The position numbers were made by a program, and so were the translations under genes. Under the pieces are notes generated by a model. The model had not been told where the DNA came from. It made no database searches and was given only the letters and a program-made list of their open reading frames with translations. 64,000 nucleotides of DNA from Mugil cephalus (lineage: Eukaryota; Chordata; Actinopteri; Mugiliformes; Mugilidae), in NCBI RefSeq assembly GCF_022458985.1, contig NC_061777.1, positions 20,549,668-20,613,667 on the forward strand. Reading direction: 5' to 3'. Positions 28,161 through 42,265 of this stretch are shown here, piece by piece (the stretch's first letter is position 1; every line of letters begins with the position of its first letter).

Positions 28161-31100
28161 ATGGGTTCCAGACTGAGCAGGCAGAGCAGCCTGGACAATG
28201 AGAATTTCTCCAAAAAGCGACGCAAGCTTCTAGACAGCGGTGGAGAGAGCGACAGGGGCAGTCGGGGCGGCGGGGACTTTCTGTTTGCGCTGATGCTGAA
28301 ATCAGACAAACTGCCTGGGATGCTGCGGAGGACTAACCACAGTCCGTACATGAGGCGAGTCGCGTGGATCAAGGAGATACAGAAGCTGCTCCGTGACCGC
28401 AGAATAGAGCAAGCAACCGACGTGCTCAAATTACTGAGGAAGGTAAGAAGAAACTGCACGAAGCACGATCAAGTGTTTGCATACAGTATGTGCCTGCTTT
28501 GACGCTGATGCCTCCATACACATTTCCTCCTCCTCCCCGCCAACACATGGAAAAGAAGCATGGACTGTTCATGTGCGTGAATTCATATGTTTCATATGTT
28601 GTGTGCACTATGCATGTTTCAAAATTATGCAGTGCCACAGGTGCCTCAGTCTTCCCCTGCAGGATGTGCTCAAGCCCCCCTCTTCTTCTTCTGACCTTTG
28701 ACCCCATCCCAGCTCATCCCTTCTTTTCCCCTTAAGGTGACTCTACATGTGTGGCCTCACTTCCTCCTCCTGGAGCGTTTGTTTTCATAGAAAGTAGGCC
28801 ACTCATAGAGCCTTGTACCCGTGACACACTGTTTAACTGTGACTCACCACTCTCACTGTGGGTAAACGTGCACCGTGATGACAGACGTAAAATAATTACC
28901 TGCAAATGAGGAAATGGTCCAACTATGTGCTGTGTATCATTGCATTATGTTCACTGTCTCTGGATGTTGGATGGGATCTGGACATTTCCACAACCCCTGC
29001 ACACGAATAAAACCCCATCGCCTCTACATCTGTCCTTGTTTCCTCCTCTATAGCCAGAATTTCACCTCCTCTTTGGCCGTTTTCTAATGCTCCCATTAGA
29101 AAGACCTGCCTGCTCCATCTCTCCCCACTGTTAATGTCTCTCCGTGTGTGTGTGTGTGTGCGTGTGTAATGGCCTGTGCTCTGGCAGCAACAATGTTAGC
29201 CCTGAAGTCCTGTGTTCCCCAGTACAAAATATTCTTCATCTCCAAAAGGTTTTTATAGTGCTTTCTTCAGTGTGCACAGACATTTCCTATCTTCCTTGAC
29301 CGATGAAATTCTTTAAATAAATTGAAATTGTAAATGTCACTCAGGCCCAAATCACTGAAGTTTTCATCTTATTCTTTATCCTCTAAACAAAGTAATTGGT
29401 GAACCTGACATGGTCATTTAGCATTCGTTGCAATGAACTGGAGGCAATTTTTGCTCTCCCGGTATAATAGCTACTAGAAGGCATTGCAGTCATGATCTAG
29501 AATATGCTGCACTCAACTACACTACTGGGTAAATTGCGTTAGCTCTTAATTAGAGGTTTGCTTTCAGAGCCGCTTCTCACCTGCCGTGGCATATGCAGCT
29601 TTGAAGCACACGCGAAAGACTATGTAGGTGCATCGAAGATGTGACAGTATCCCCGGTGATCTCATTTGTTTTTTGCCCTCTGGGACCTCCTCTGTCTTTT
29701 AGCTGTCAAGCAATCCAGTGTTAATTACTCTGAAGCCTTGACACGGGAGAGAGTGGAACCTCCTTAATCAAGCCAAGGAGATAAACTGGCCAGGCTAGGC
29801 TCCATGACAGCCACATCTCTGGAGACACGGACTCACTTCCTGTAAATGAGCTCTACTTTTATTAAACGAGCCTTCCTTTATCTTTACTTGCAGCGTTGCA
29901 AGCAGGCAGATGTCTGAGAGATTCTGCTCTCAGAATTTAAAAGGTGTTTGTGACAAAGTTAATTGGTTTGTAACTGCGAGCTCTGCTCCAGATACGAAGA
30001 AGATCTGAAGCTTTGCTGCAGAAGTGGGAAGGATTCATGGCTTTGTGTCACGCTCGCACATGACAGTTGATCGTGTCTAAACACAGAATGGAGATATTTT
30101 TATACCTTGTTTCTCAGTAAGGCAGCCCCCCTCCCGCCCCTCCTCCTCAGTCTGTGTTTACCGTTGCCCTTGTTAAAAGGGGAGCCAGAAATACAAAGCT
30201 GCCAACCTCCCACTCGAACTGTCTATTACAATCAATGCTGATTGTGTTTGAGAAGAAAAATGCGGATGCGCCTTTGTGTGCGCGCGCAGGTGTGTGCACA
30301 ATGTATGCAGTGTCTCAAAAGCCGTCTCCTCTCATTAAAGTTGCATGCTGCACAGACGCTCGCCATAGTAGCGTGCCTCATTTGAATCTTGAGCTCAGAC
30401 ACGTCGATGAAGGCGAGTACAGTTCAGTACACATGGCTGCTGAATGCTGCTCGTCTCTCAATGCGCGTCTCTTTTTTAGTTGGGTTGATTTGGTTTTGCT
30501 GCAGTTGTGTTTGGACCCGGCAGGTCTGTGAGTAAGCTGCGATGACAGCTGTCAGTTCTGGTGGATGCATTTATGTGAAAAGAAGTGTAACATTTTGATA
30601 TGACACCGCCACATTTAAGAGGTGAAGAAACGCCATAAGAAGCTATAAGCAGTTATATAAATGTCATTTGAAATAACATGCGGCTGAGTTTTTCCAGGAG
30701 AGGTCTGAAAGGTCGAGGATGGTGGATGTGGATGTATAGTGTTTACATCAGATCAGATGAAATCAGACTTGTGACATGTTGGAATATGTACCGTGCCTCG
30801 GTGCCATGAAGGCGTCATTATTTATACTAAAACAGAACTCCCAGTGACTTCCTCTTGATCTTGCCTCCCTACGGTGGATGAAAACGCTTCTGTCTCTTTT
30901 AATGAATATTTAAAATAAAACCCTTCTTTTATTTAAGTCGTGATGCCCTTAATACAGCAGGGAACCTTTCATTCTGTGATGCTTTTTGCCACACTACAGC
31001 TACACTGTCACTGTAGAGTATTAATGGTTTCAACTCCATCCTACTGTGTTTATGATTCCTCTTATCCTTTCTTCTTTGGTAGGATCTGGGTTTGGAAGGC

Positions 31101-34100
31101 ACCTCACTCAACGACATCTTGTACAAAAACGCCGCCTTCCTCAATCTAGTGGACCCAATCTCACATGAACTGCTGCTCAGCCTGGCCCGAGAGATGCAGT
31201 GTCCCAAGAAGGTCAGTTACACGCGACATTTTTCTTCTTTGATGGAGCATCTACAAAAATCCGCCCCGACATTAGCGTTCTGCATGAGGAAAAATACAAA
31301 ATAACATTCCCTTTTGATTTCCATTTGTGATGTAATGGGTTCACCAGTTCAACTGAAAAATAATCTCGGCTTACATTTCTACAGACGGGTGATCAAAAAA
31401 ACACGTGCGGACATGTTTGAGGAGCTAGAAAGAGGATTCATTCAGGTTGAATCGTGGAAAACTGCTTGCTGCAGCTGTTAATATCAGCAAGTGATAAACC
31501 TCAGATAGTCAGGTTTAATGGTGCAGAGTATACGGTGTGTGGTCCTCACATACGGTATAACTCTGTTTGATCTTCAAACCGTGAATAGTGACTTATTTTG
31601 ATGTAGAAAAAAGCCACCAGCAGCTACAATATGGCACGGCTAATGAACTGCAGCTACTAGTGTTTTCCCGCGTATGTGTTGAATCTCGCCTCTCCCGTGT
31701 TCTTCCTGCGTTTCTCCCACTGCTGCGTGTTGGTCCTGATTACATTTTCTCGCTCGAGAACAGCACAGCTAAATTGCGTTTTGTTCCAGAGTAGGTCAGA
31801 GCTTCGATAGGAGCAACAATTTCCTTTTCTGTTCAGGTGAAAGTTGTTGCTGCTGCAACTGCTGAAACGTTCTTTGAAAGTGAATGAAACTTTGCAGGTT
31901 TTAAAACCCGGTAATACTGTATTAGCGATATATTGTTTTGTAAAGATGTTTTCTCTTGCACACACAAGCAGAACATATCATATTGAAAGGTGCTGCTTCA
32001 CTGCTGCCAGTCCCTTTGTTCTCTGTACCATTAGCCGCTCTCTTTCTGCTCTCTTCTGCAGGATGCGGACACTATAAAGTCTTCTGACAAGATTTGCCGA
32101 CAGCTAATCTATCACCTGACCCCGCACTCAAAGTGGTTGAGGCAGAGCATGTCCAGACGGAAATCCCAGGCCTGGTAAGCCTTTCTGTCCGGACATTCAG
32201 TCTGTAATAAATCGACAGCGTCACGAAACGGAGAACAGCGTCGGGTTCCATGTCGAGGATTAGAGATTTCCATATTTCCCGCTGACTTTGAAATAGGACA
32301 GAGCTGGTCACCGGTTGACCTGACAGGAATCTCTTGGTAACTAGGGATGTCCTGGTCAGTATCAGGGCTGATCCAGGCATTTTTAAGATAATCAAATTGG
32401 ATCCATATAGGGCTTCAGCCCAGCTTGATCATTTGTAGTTATTTGTAGTGTACCATAAACCAAGACCAAGTCCTTGTCCAAACATCTTACTCCTCTTTGT
32501 TACGTATAGCAACGAGAAGACAACTTCTTCTTCTGTTTTCATAGCGGGTGGCTAGCGTCAAAACAAAGTTGCCTAGTCAAAATCATGTGCCTAAACATCT
32601 CTGCTGTGTTGTTGATGTAGCAGTGAACTCTAATTCATCAGTATTCTGTTAAGTCAGTCAGACAAAAAATTGTTAATTATGCAATGTGCCTAGTGAGGTG
32701 TTAGCAGGAGGTCATCATTCAGTACCACCAACTCCATTCACCACCAAATAATACCGTACCAAAAAAGTACGGTCAAGCTGCACTGACACTGAATGCTGCG
32801 TTTAAAAAAGACAAAGGTTTCCTATAGACAGTGTCAAGTGAAAAATATTGCAGAGAGGGTTATGGAGTTGGTCCGGTTCATTTCTGTGATACAGAACACA
32901 GGTTTTCTGGAGCCAATGTACGAGCGACCCTCTCCTCCCTACATTAGCTTTGAAAGGCTGTTTATAGTATTTAATACAGTCGCACAGTTAATATATGGTC
33001 TAGGAGAATATGTAAGAAAATAAAAGCCTTTATGAATCTCCATGGAAGGCAATTTGAGTACTTAATATGGATCGGACTCAGATTGGTCTTACTGTATGTT
33101 AAAAGCTCAGTATTTAACCAGCGTTCCCTATGGTAACCACAGCTGTTAGTCGTATGTCCTCATAGGGAGCGTGTTTTGCTTCTGGGTTTTTACTCTCAAT
33201 TAAAAGGTGGCAACTAATATTTTCATCTGTTTGCTTAATGAAAGCTGGGAGGGTTATGTAAAAATATAACTGTGCTTACTTTGATGAAAGAGCGGATTGC
33301 TTTTGATGTGTAAATGATGAATAGAGGATTAGTAGATTGTGCACAGACAGAGTTTTTGTGTGCCTAGTTGTTGCTTGGTAATCTTATCCATGAAAAGAAA
33401 AGGGGTTATCATAGTTCTTTCTCTTGTAATTGCTTATTCTACAGCCGGCTAGCCACTGCAAATAATGCATTCGTATTCCAGAAATGAAAATGATTGGACT
33501 GAGAGGGAGACCATGCGAGCACATTGAGATCAGACAGGTTCATTATGTCTCCATCGCAGGTATCAACACACAGAATCGGAGGAAAAGCTAAGGCATATTC
33601 ACAGGGATCTGGAGGGCCAGATGCTTCACTGAGCTGTACAAGAAAGGCTTTGTTGTGCTAGACGACGTTTAGTTTAGTTAGATATAACTGACACAGACAG
33701 CATCTCTGCACATTTTCAGATATATGATCTTTAAATTCCTATAGCTCAAATGTTTTTTTTTCTATTTTGACATGTTTCTGGTTTCATAAAGCTACAGAGA
33801 GACAGGCTGACACTGACTGAGACAGCAAGAGCAACATAAATCATTAAAACAAAAATCCACCCTAAAACAGAATATTAATACAGTGTGCACTGGGAGCCCT
33901 GACAGCTTCACCTGCTGTTGTGTTCATGGGAACAAATTCCCGTCGAAGCCTGAAAGAGACGAGACAGGGCCAGTCTGCTGCCGACTGTGAACAAGACTCC
34001 GCCGACAGATCCTATGCATGGAGATATTGTTTTCTGGTAACAGTTTTATAAAAACTGACAAGTAATATTCTAAATTCTGACAGAAATGATGCCAAGCTGA

Positions 34101-35541
34101 GTAGTAACACGTTCTGTGCTTATTTATGTTTGTTAAAAAAACACATTGACATTTTGGAACCTTGTCTTGTCTGAAGTAATGCATCATGTCCGCATGGTCA
34201 GTGTGAATATGTTAATCTGCAGCCGTCAGACAGTTTAGCTTAGTGTTAATACTGAGAATAGACAGAGCAGTTTGCCCGTCTCTGTGTGAAGGTGACCAAA
34301 CCTGCCTATCTGCAGCTGTAAAGCTCACTGACTAATGTGTTAGAGCTCATTTAGGAGATATAAAAAAAAGATCTGGGCAGCAAATTTGTTTCTTTTTTTT
34401 TGTTTTACCTACAGATAATGCCAGGAGAACTTTGTGCATTTATTTGGTGTTTAAATAATGAGAAACCCTAGCTCCCAGCTGGACAAATTCACTTGACGGC
34501 CCCTTCACTCCAACCTGCAATAACAACTTGGAAAGTCTAACCATCTTGTTTTATGTGCAGATATAGGATGGGCGTAAGGAATCGTAGTGCTTGGAAAATG
34601 TTACAATTTTCTCACTGGCAGGCTGCACGTCCGTCTCTATACGAACGGCATACTTTAGAGCAAATACAGACTTTTTTTGTTTTGCTTTTTTTTTACGATT
34701 AACATGCAATATAGGAATTTCCACATGAACTCACCAAAGTCAGAAAAATGACTTTCCAGTTGGAGAAATGAGACCATGTGAGCTCTGACTGGTGTCCAGT
34801 CTTTATGTTACGTTAATCATCTCATGGCCGTCGCTTCATAATACCACTTAGACATGTGAGCAGAGTTTTCAAAATGCCAAAATATTCCATTGTCAAATAA
34901 GGACTTAACTGCCACCTCGGCAAGAAAAGCATGCTGTAATCATCAATTTAGGGTGGATTTCACCTCCCTTTAGCCTCCATCTTTGTTCAGCTGCCGGAAA
35001 ACCGCCCTCATCCACGCAACAATTCCAGCTCTGTGAGGTTTCTCTCTACTCGGAGGAAACAGAAGCAGCTCAGTCCGTTTTAATTCCACTGTTGTTCATC
35101 CCTTCATTATCCAGCATTAGCACTGTACACCGGCCGCTCTTAATACCCTACGCAATTTTCTGACTGAAATGCCACACTGAATTAATACCTGGATCTCACT
35201 AATCCTGTTAAGCTAACTAACTAGTTTATTTGAGTTTGGCAACAAATATATGGTACTCTATTCTCTCTTTTTCTCTCCACATTTCATGATTGAGGCAGTG
35301 ACCCAGAAATGCTGCTGAGGCGTTCTCACCTTAAGGGGAGTTTCATTGAGCGTAAAAACTGCCAACACTTTGGTGACCTTTTTTTGTGTACGGTGTTAAC
35401 ACGTCTGTTCCATCAGCCTCATTCGACCTCACACTCACCTGAAGTAAAACAAAAAACCAAGAGTGAAGTTTATGTGTAGGAACTGTCTTTATCGTTTAGT
35501 GAGATTGAATTCCATGCAGCATGAAGGACAATGCAATGGTG

Positions 35542-35584
<43 letters not shown>

Positions 35585-38500
35585 ATGTGTGGGTGTGATT
35601 TCTATCTATAATTTGCAGTAGTGCACACTCCTCTATATGCTCTTATGAACAGAACACAGCGGAAAATGAATTGAAAGTATTCGTCATGGAAAGGAGCAGA
35701 TGTGATTTGACTGCTCATCTCATGCAGATGTACTTCACCCATCAAAGGACTGAGATAAATTATAGAGCAAAGTTTCAACATAAATGACTCTGCAAAAAAA
35801 AAAAAAAAAGGAGAAAAAGAAAAAGAAAAGATGCCGTAACTGCCCAGGGGAGTGCTAAAGTGAAATTGAACGTCTGGAAGATGGGTTTTTTATGATGGCC
35901 CCTTTTAACCATTAACAGGTCGTCGCATTCATTTAAACAGAATTGAAATGCATCATTTTTCTTATTTTTTAAAACATATTTTCAACACATCTCAGCTCGC
36001 ATCATCTCAATTCAAAGACTGTCATTATATCAAAGCACTGGAGGCTGATGAGCCATGTGGAGACAAGAGGAGCACTCTGCCTCTTGTGTTTGAGTGGGAA
36101 TACTTAATAAAAGGGTTCATTATAAAATCTAAATTTAATTGATTACTTAATTGCGTAATGGGTGTTTATTGGATCACTTGATTGTGATGTAGTTTGGTAA
36201 GCACTGTAAAATATTGATGATATTGAATATTGATTTATGCTAGCACTGGATTCAGTTTATTAGACCTCATGCAAACAGGAATTACTTTTTCTCCGCCTGC
36301 TTCTTTAAACTTCTATTCAGCAACTGGTGACAAATGTGATTTGACTCATTATCAAGACATCTCCGCACCTTTTTTTTTTTTTTTAGATTTCTCACCTATA
36401 AACCATTGTCGGTTTTATATTGGATATAAAAAAAAAAACACCTCCACAAAGTTAATAGTGACACACTCATATTTTCTGGTATCAGATTAATAAGGAGGAA
36501 GGATGAATGAGACTTCCAGAGAGGACATGCGACACATCAGTTTTTTGTGCCTCCTCAAAACCTATTCACACCTGCAGGGGAGCCTCTGTCGTGGCCATTA
36601 GGACTTTTGTGTCTCTGGGGAAGATGAGGTTTCTGTCACATAAAAGGCTTCCAGGACCAAACAATAGAGAAAGGGAGGACTGTGACTCACAAGACTCTAA
36701 CAGCGGTGCAGCAGCCTTGACAAATGGCCCTTTTCTGATAGATTTTATTCTCAACAGCAGGTTAAACTTATTAAGCCTTATCTTATACTTATTTTTTTTT
36801 CTATTAATACAAATCTTTCTGCTCATCAACCCATCACCTGCTGTGAAAAGGAGGCAGCAAAGGCCCCTGAGGGCACATGCATTTTCAACGTGACCAAAAA
36901 AAAAAAAAAACTACTTCAAAACATCACAAGTGACAGGTACTGCAGTGGATGTCACAGTAAGTCACGGGGCGCCCAAGGATGTTTTAATTCACTCTGACAC
37001 AGAATCAGCGTTACAGGCCACTTCTGTAACAGCTCAAGTTAAACACACCGTGGCCTCCTGAAGCGGGGCGAGGGACAGAGATGGACACCAGTAAAAGGGA
37101 CTGACTGAAAACAAAGGGCCAAGCGACTGTGTACTGAATGTGATGCAGAAGTATTCTTCAGCTGCAACGTAACGTAGTAGCTAATAGTAGCTAATGCTAC
37201 TTAAAGGGCTCATTTATGTTCAGATTCAGCGTCAAGTCCTCATTGTATTACTTGTATTAGTCAACAAAACAGACAGATATCCTGCACAGAATAATCTGTA
37301 CTCCTGCAGTGAATAAACCTCCCTACTATGACTGACTTTGGCTTTATTAATCATTACATGGAACAAAACTGCAGATAAAACTAGAACACAGACTTTCCCC
37401 TGCACTTGGAGTGTGATTTTAAAGGTAAAAATAAAATGGACAGGACTGATGACACTTTTAAGGGTACAAAATATTTACTAACATATACAAAATAGTACTT
37501 GACTCATGGTGATTAAAGCGAGATATATTGTGAATATGTTGCACGCATCAATCAAGTTAGCGTGAGTTCATGAGAATAATGAGTACTAGTGGACCATCAT
37601 TTAATAATTCACCGTTACTCCATGTAATAATTTAAATGCCAGTGAAGATAGAAGATTTACAATTATATAGTGTACAATAGGTGCCGGATGTCTTCTTTGT
37701 TAAAATCTGTGGTGTAAGGTACATCTGCTCAAGTCCTGTGTAGTATTTTCATTTTCTTCTTCTATATACTTTAACTCAACTATGTTTTAGAGGGACCACA
37801 ATGGTTGCTATAACGAGTACACAGTGTTAGAACACTTACACAAGGTTAAAAACCAGCGGCGTTCAAACCTGGTGTGTAATTAGGGTCACATGTCAGATTA
37901 GCAGCTCCACCAACTATTGACATTTGTCTCTCAGTCTCTCACGTGGTTATATTTCAATAAAAGTTACAATGCAGCATAAAGAAAAGATACAAAAACTTAG
38001 GACACTGTTGTCGAGCTCAGCTTATGAAACTATATGTGAAGCAGTTTAAACCAGCTCCAGCTCCTGCAGCTACAGCAGTAACAGGCTGTGTCTGATGCTT
38101 CAGAATGACATATAATACCATCAGCCGCAGGGACCAAACCAGTTTACAATATTTAACTGATGCTTCATTAAGTGTCCACATGACTTCATCTTTAATTAAT
38201 GGCAGGAATTCATTGTACATTTTGCAGTAATATACTACTTTTATGTACTGCTTCTACCATACAGAGATACACTCTGCGGCACTTACAAATAAATGCAGAC
38301 ACAAAAAAACCCTCATCATATTTGATCAACTGATCATATAATCAACAGGCATCTCTTTTTTTTCTTGTCTTATAAATAAAGCATCCAAGGATCTACTATT
38401 AGATTTTCATCTCCTAAAATGTGCTATAAGGAGCTCATGTGCTCCTGGCCCTCCGAGCTTTAAGCTCAAGCTGCTGGTTCATTGGGATGTTTTGGCTTCT

Positions 38501-39349
38501 GTGTTAACACTAGTAAATCCCCACATGCTGGAGTCTCTGTGTCAGCCTTCCGCTCCAAGCTGGACCAGTCACCCCTCATTTATACAACACAGGAAGCACA
38601 ACATAAAACCACGGCCTTGTTCCCAAGTCACACTTAGAGGACTCACACGTCACCCTCCAGCTAAAACCTCTATTAATTTAGGTGTTTTTCGTGATAAAGT
38701 GTCATCTGGTTAACCCCGCTCTCTTTCTCTTCATGTTCCCAGTCTCAAGACAACTCTGCAGAAAAAGCTGTCCAGTGAATCTGTCGACTTGTCCGGTATC
38801 CCTCTGTCCAGCCGTGATGTCCGTCAAGTTGCCTACTACCTCCAAAACAACAGAGACACTGTGGTGGCTGTGGACATCAGCTTCACTGAGCTCCAAGATG
38901 AGAACCTGAAGTTTCTACTGCCTCTTCTGGCCTCGCTGCCCAAACTCAGCACCCTGGCTCTCAACGGTAACCGGCTCACCCTGGCTATACTCAAAGACCT
39001 CACAGAGATGCTCAAGGACCCCAAGATGTTCTCCAGCCTGGCCTGGATTGACCTCGGCAATAATGTGGACATTTTTACCATGCCTCAGCCGCTGCTAGTT
39101 GCACTGCGTCGCCGTTGTAGCCTAAAGAGCAGCTTGCCCACCATCTACGAGTACACGGAGGGCCAACCCTACTGCTACCACCTGGAGACTTCCATAGAAG
39201 AGCCCAGCCACTACGAGGAGGAAGAGGAGGAGGAAGAGGAGGTGGAGGATGACGAGGATGATGTGGCGAACAAATTTGAGCTGGAGCCGTGGGGATTAGG
39301 GCAGAAGCAGCTCTCTAAGGACTTCACCCTTCACTACTGTGAAAGGTGA
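28161..39349 (+). CDS. lrrc75b: Leucine-rich repeat-containing protein 75B-like
   Basis: Four exons, 376 aa: 28161-28442, 31083-31211, 32062-32174, 38743-39349, with introns of 2.6, 0.85 and 6.6 kb and all joins in frame. Family features: MRRVAWIKEIQKLLRDRR, AFLNLVDPISHELLLSLARE, SSDKICRQLIYHLTPHSKW, SVDLSGIPLSSRDV, then LRR-like LPKLSTLALNGNRLT (about 240-254) and WIDLGNNVDIF (276-286), and LPTIYE near 306-311. The ISHELL, SSDKICRQL and LPTIYE motifs fit LRRC75B better than LRRC75A, and the neighbouring ggt1 matches the human LRRC75B-GGT1 neighbourhood. The N-terminus MGSRLS fits an N-myristoylation pattern (Gly2, Ser6); that is an inference. An acidic Glu/Asp run at residues 333-348 follows the LRR part and makes the protein longer than human LRRC75B (315). 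Molecular function is not established. Confidence 0.92.
29140..29168. repeat. Short (GT)n microsatellite in lrrc75b intron 1
   Basis: GT dinucleotide run with one CG interruption. Intronic. The remainder of intron 1 (28,443-31,082) shows no gene. Confidence 0.85.
32175..38742. other. lrrc75b intron 3 (6.6 kb)
   Basis: Unusually long relative to the other introns here. It holds a (GT)n array at about 35,545-35,588, poly(A) runs near 35,796-35,809 and 36,896-36,910, and AT-rich unique sequence. A 128-codon open frame at 36,507-36,893 on the + strand has no recognisable domain. No nested gene was recognised. Confidence 0.6.
35545..35588. repeat. (GT)n microsatellite in lrrc75b intron 3
   Basis: About 19 near-perfect GT units, ending in a GTGCATGTGTGGGTGTG degenerate tail. 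Confidence 0.95.
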
Positions 39350-39697
39350 TGGGTCTTATCTCTCTGAGGCTCTTTCAGCTGTGGTTGAAATGATGTCCCA
39401 CAGCACTCCGTTACTTCCTTCGCCTTCCTGCCCTCACACCACGAGCCCAGTCACCCTTTGAGGCATGAGGGAGACCACTGCCTACATTGTGAACTTCGCG
39501 TCCTGACACGGCTAGCAAGCTATTCCTAACCATCTCTGAGTTAATCCAGACAAGATAGTGACAATGAAGTGACGGCCACGACGGCGGACTTACTGTGTTG
39601 GTGGATGGTGCTCTTGGGAGCAAGGTGCGGTTTCATTGGAGGGGGGCTGGAAGAGTTAATGACCCAGGGCTCCCTCTCTCTTTCTTCCTCTCTATCC

Positions 39698-39736
39698 CCT
39701 CTCTCTCTCTCTCTCTCTCCCTCTCTCTCTCTCTGT
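39698..39736. repeat. (CT)n polypyrimidine tract
   Basis: Nearly pure CT dinucleotide run with CCC interruptions, about 350 bases past the lrrc75b stop and therefore probably within its 3' UTR. Confidence 0.9.
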
Positions 39737-41956
39737 GTGACAGTGGCAGCTGAGGAGCCAATCTCAAGGAGATTTAGATCAGTCAGTCGGATGGAGGTGC
39801 AGCATCCCTGCGGTAGCTGAAGTGAACCTCGAGTTAGTTTGGAAACAGTGGGTCCCAGTGGGTTCTCTACCAGGACTGAGACTATCTCTGGCAGGCAGGG
39901 CCTAGCTCCACATTGTGTGTTCTCTGTTAATCTCTCAACAAAAGCTATGACACAAGTTCAACAGACTATACAGCCGACGACCCATCACGTGACGCCGGCA
40001 AAACTGCTAGGTCGACTTTTTGCGTTTTCCCCCCCTTTCCAAATGTCCACTTGTGAATACCCACGCAGCGCTTGTGTAGATGTAAATGAGGACACAAAAC
40101 ATGGCTCTGTTGTGTTTCCACGGGCTATTTTTGTGCACTTTGGTGAACAAAGCAATCTTAGAAGACAACAGGTAGGACTTAACAATGGGTAGCTGTCACT
40201 GATTGTTTTTGTATTTGCCTAAATGCTGATATTCACCTCTTTGTAATTACTGAGCTGTTGTAGTCATCACCACAGTGTTTCTGTGCATTTATGACACTAC
40301 AGCCAACTGCTAATATGGGCCACTGAGTCAGAGCAGTGCCCAAACTGCCCTTCCTACTGCCGTTCGTCTCTACAGATACGTCGTCATTGCCATTTATTGA
40401 TGCAGTACCTCAGTGGCCCCGTGTTTGTTATGAGAAACAGCCACGACTGTTATCTATGGGTTATAATCCATCTACGGTAGCACATAATATTTCAATTAGA
40501 CTGAGCAAACACAACACTGCACTTTAAGGCACTTTTCTTTTGATATTTTAGTTCCACCATAGAATATACTCTGTGTTTATAACTACACATATTTGCAAAT
40601 CAGAAGCTGAAAGTATCCAGTACCTCTTTAGGTTGTAACGATGACCAAATGGCTCATGATTGTTAGAAGGGATCATTAAAAACACAATATATATAATAAA
40701 TGTTTAATGTGTGTTATATGTGTTTGTAACAGTTCGGTGTCTAATTGCTGTTGTAATTATTTGTGTCATTGTTTTGGTGTTTTGTCTCTTGTCTGACTCA
40801 GTAATTCTAATAATGAGCTCTCCCGCTGTAAGCATGAGCGGTAAACAACAAGGGGACACGGCTGATAGGATTACGCAATAAAACAGAAAATAGTGCAGTG
40901 AATGTAATTTACAGTGAAAGCGGGCACCAATTTATGTCAAATTGGTTTGTAGTTTATGTCACATGTGTCAATGTCAATTTTTTCCTTGCTGTAACCTGTG
41001 TGTATTTGTCCCATTCCAAACACTGACTGCCAATTAAAAAAGCCGATTCAAACCAAGAAGCGGTGTCTGCTTTTATCATGGCTATCTCTACAATTTAAAA
41101 AAAAATCGGTTGCAAAAGCAAGGTCAACCTGCGGCTGCCCTCGGAAACAAACAGAAGGTTTATTTATGCAGATTAGTCTACAAACGGGCCAATAAAAGAA
41201 ATCAGCTCGGGTCATGCTGTCTGGGATTGTTGGAGTGTTTTGCCCGTTCCTGAGCCAGAGGATCATCTGCGTCCCTGTGTGCTGCCTGAGCTGCCGCCGT
41301 TTGCCAGGGAGAGGCAGGGTGGTCGTCGCATGAGGCCCTATCCGTGATCCTCTCCTGGCAACCTTTTGTTCCTGCTGCCAGACATGGTAATGTGGCATTT
41401 GCAACAGGTGGCTCCTATAAGGTCAGGGCACAGTGTGACTGTCACACCCCCTGAGGTCCAACTACCATGTGACAGGGCAACTGAGCCCACCCTAAAAATC
41501 ACCAGGAGCTTATCATCTGACCTTTTCCTTTCAGGATTGATTTATTTTCCCTGTAATATAACCGTTTCCTCCATGCTGATTGCGTGCTATGGGCCTTTCA
41601 GCAGACACAAACTTTCACTGAGAAATCTGCTCTCCTGTTTGTGTTTGATCTGATTATCTTGCTCCAGCTGCTGCATGCTCTGGCACAAAAATAAAAAATA
41701 ATTTATGTAAAACAGCACCCAGAAGTGTTCAGAATACATTATGGCACAGCAGTGGATTTACAGAGTAGATGTTAATAGCAGTGACCTCAAGTTAGAAGGA
41801 CAGACAAACCAGCTCAGGGCCACTTTGGAGCATTAAAAATAAGGACTTCTTTTAATCTTTTTTGTCCTTGTATATATTGTTTTAGCCACGTATTTATATA
41901 TTAACTCTTTAATGCATGTCCTCTTCGTGCACATCTAACTGAACAATTTAAAGGGG

Positions 41957-42265
41957 CAGCACAGTGGTGTTGTGGATAGCTCTGTTGCAGAGAAGACAGG
42001 CCTTTTTAAGAACAACTGGCAGCCTGTGCAGGGTGTACCCTGCCTCTCACTGTCCAGCTGGGATAGGATAGCCACAGATTATCCTTGTTTCTTTCAATGC
42101 ATTTTGATCACTACATCATACAAAGCATGTAAAAAAAAATGTAAATATTTTATTTCAGTATTACACAAAAACATTACAAATCTGTGATGGAATGGCAACC
42201 TGTCCAGGACGTACCCCACCTCTCGGCCAATAACACCTGGGACAGACCCCGGCCCCAACAAAATC
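41957..42265 (+). mobile_element. Two SINE-like tail fragments
   Basis: Near 42,025-42,070 (CTGTGCAGGGTGTACCCTGC, then CAGCTGGGATAGGATAG) and again near 42,183-42,258 (GGCAACCTGTCCAGGACGTACC, then CACCTGGGACAGACCCCGGCC). Both match the widespread teleost repeat whose 3' half reads roughly 'gcgacctgtccagggtgtaccc...cagctgggataggctccagc'. The first copy is preceded by GGGGCAGCACAGTGGTGTTGTGG, the usual 5' end of such elements. The family is assigned from memory of fish repeats, not by a search. Confidence 0.65.
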
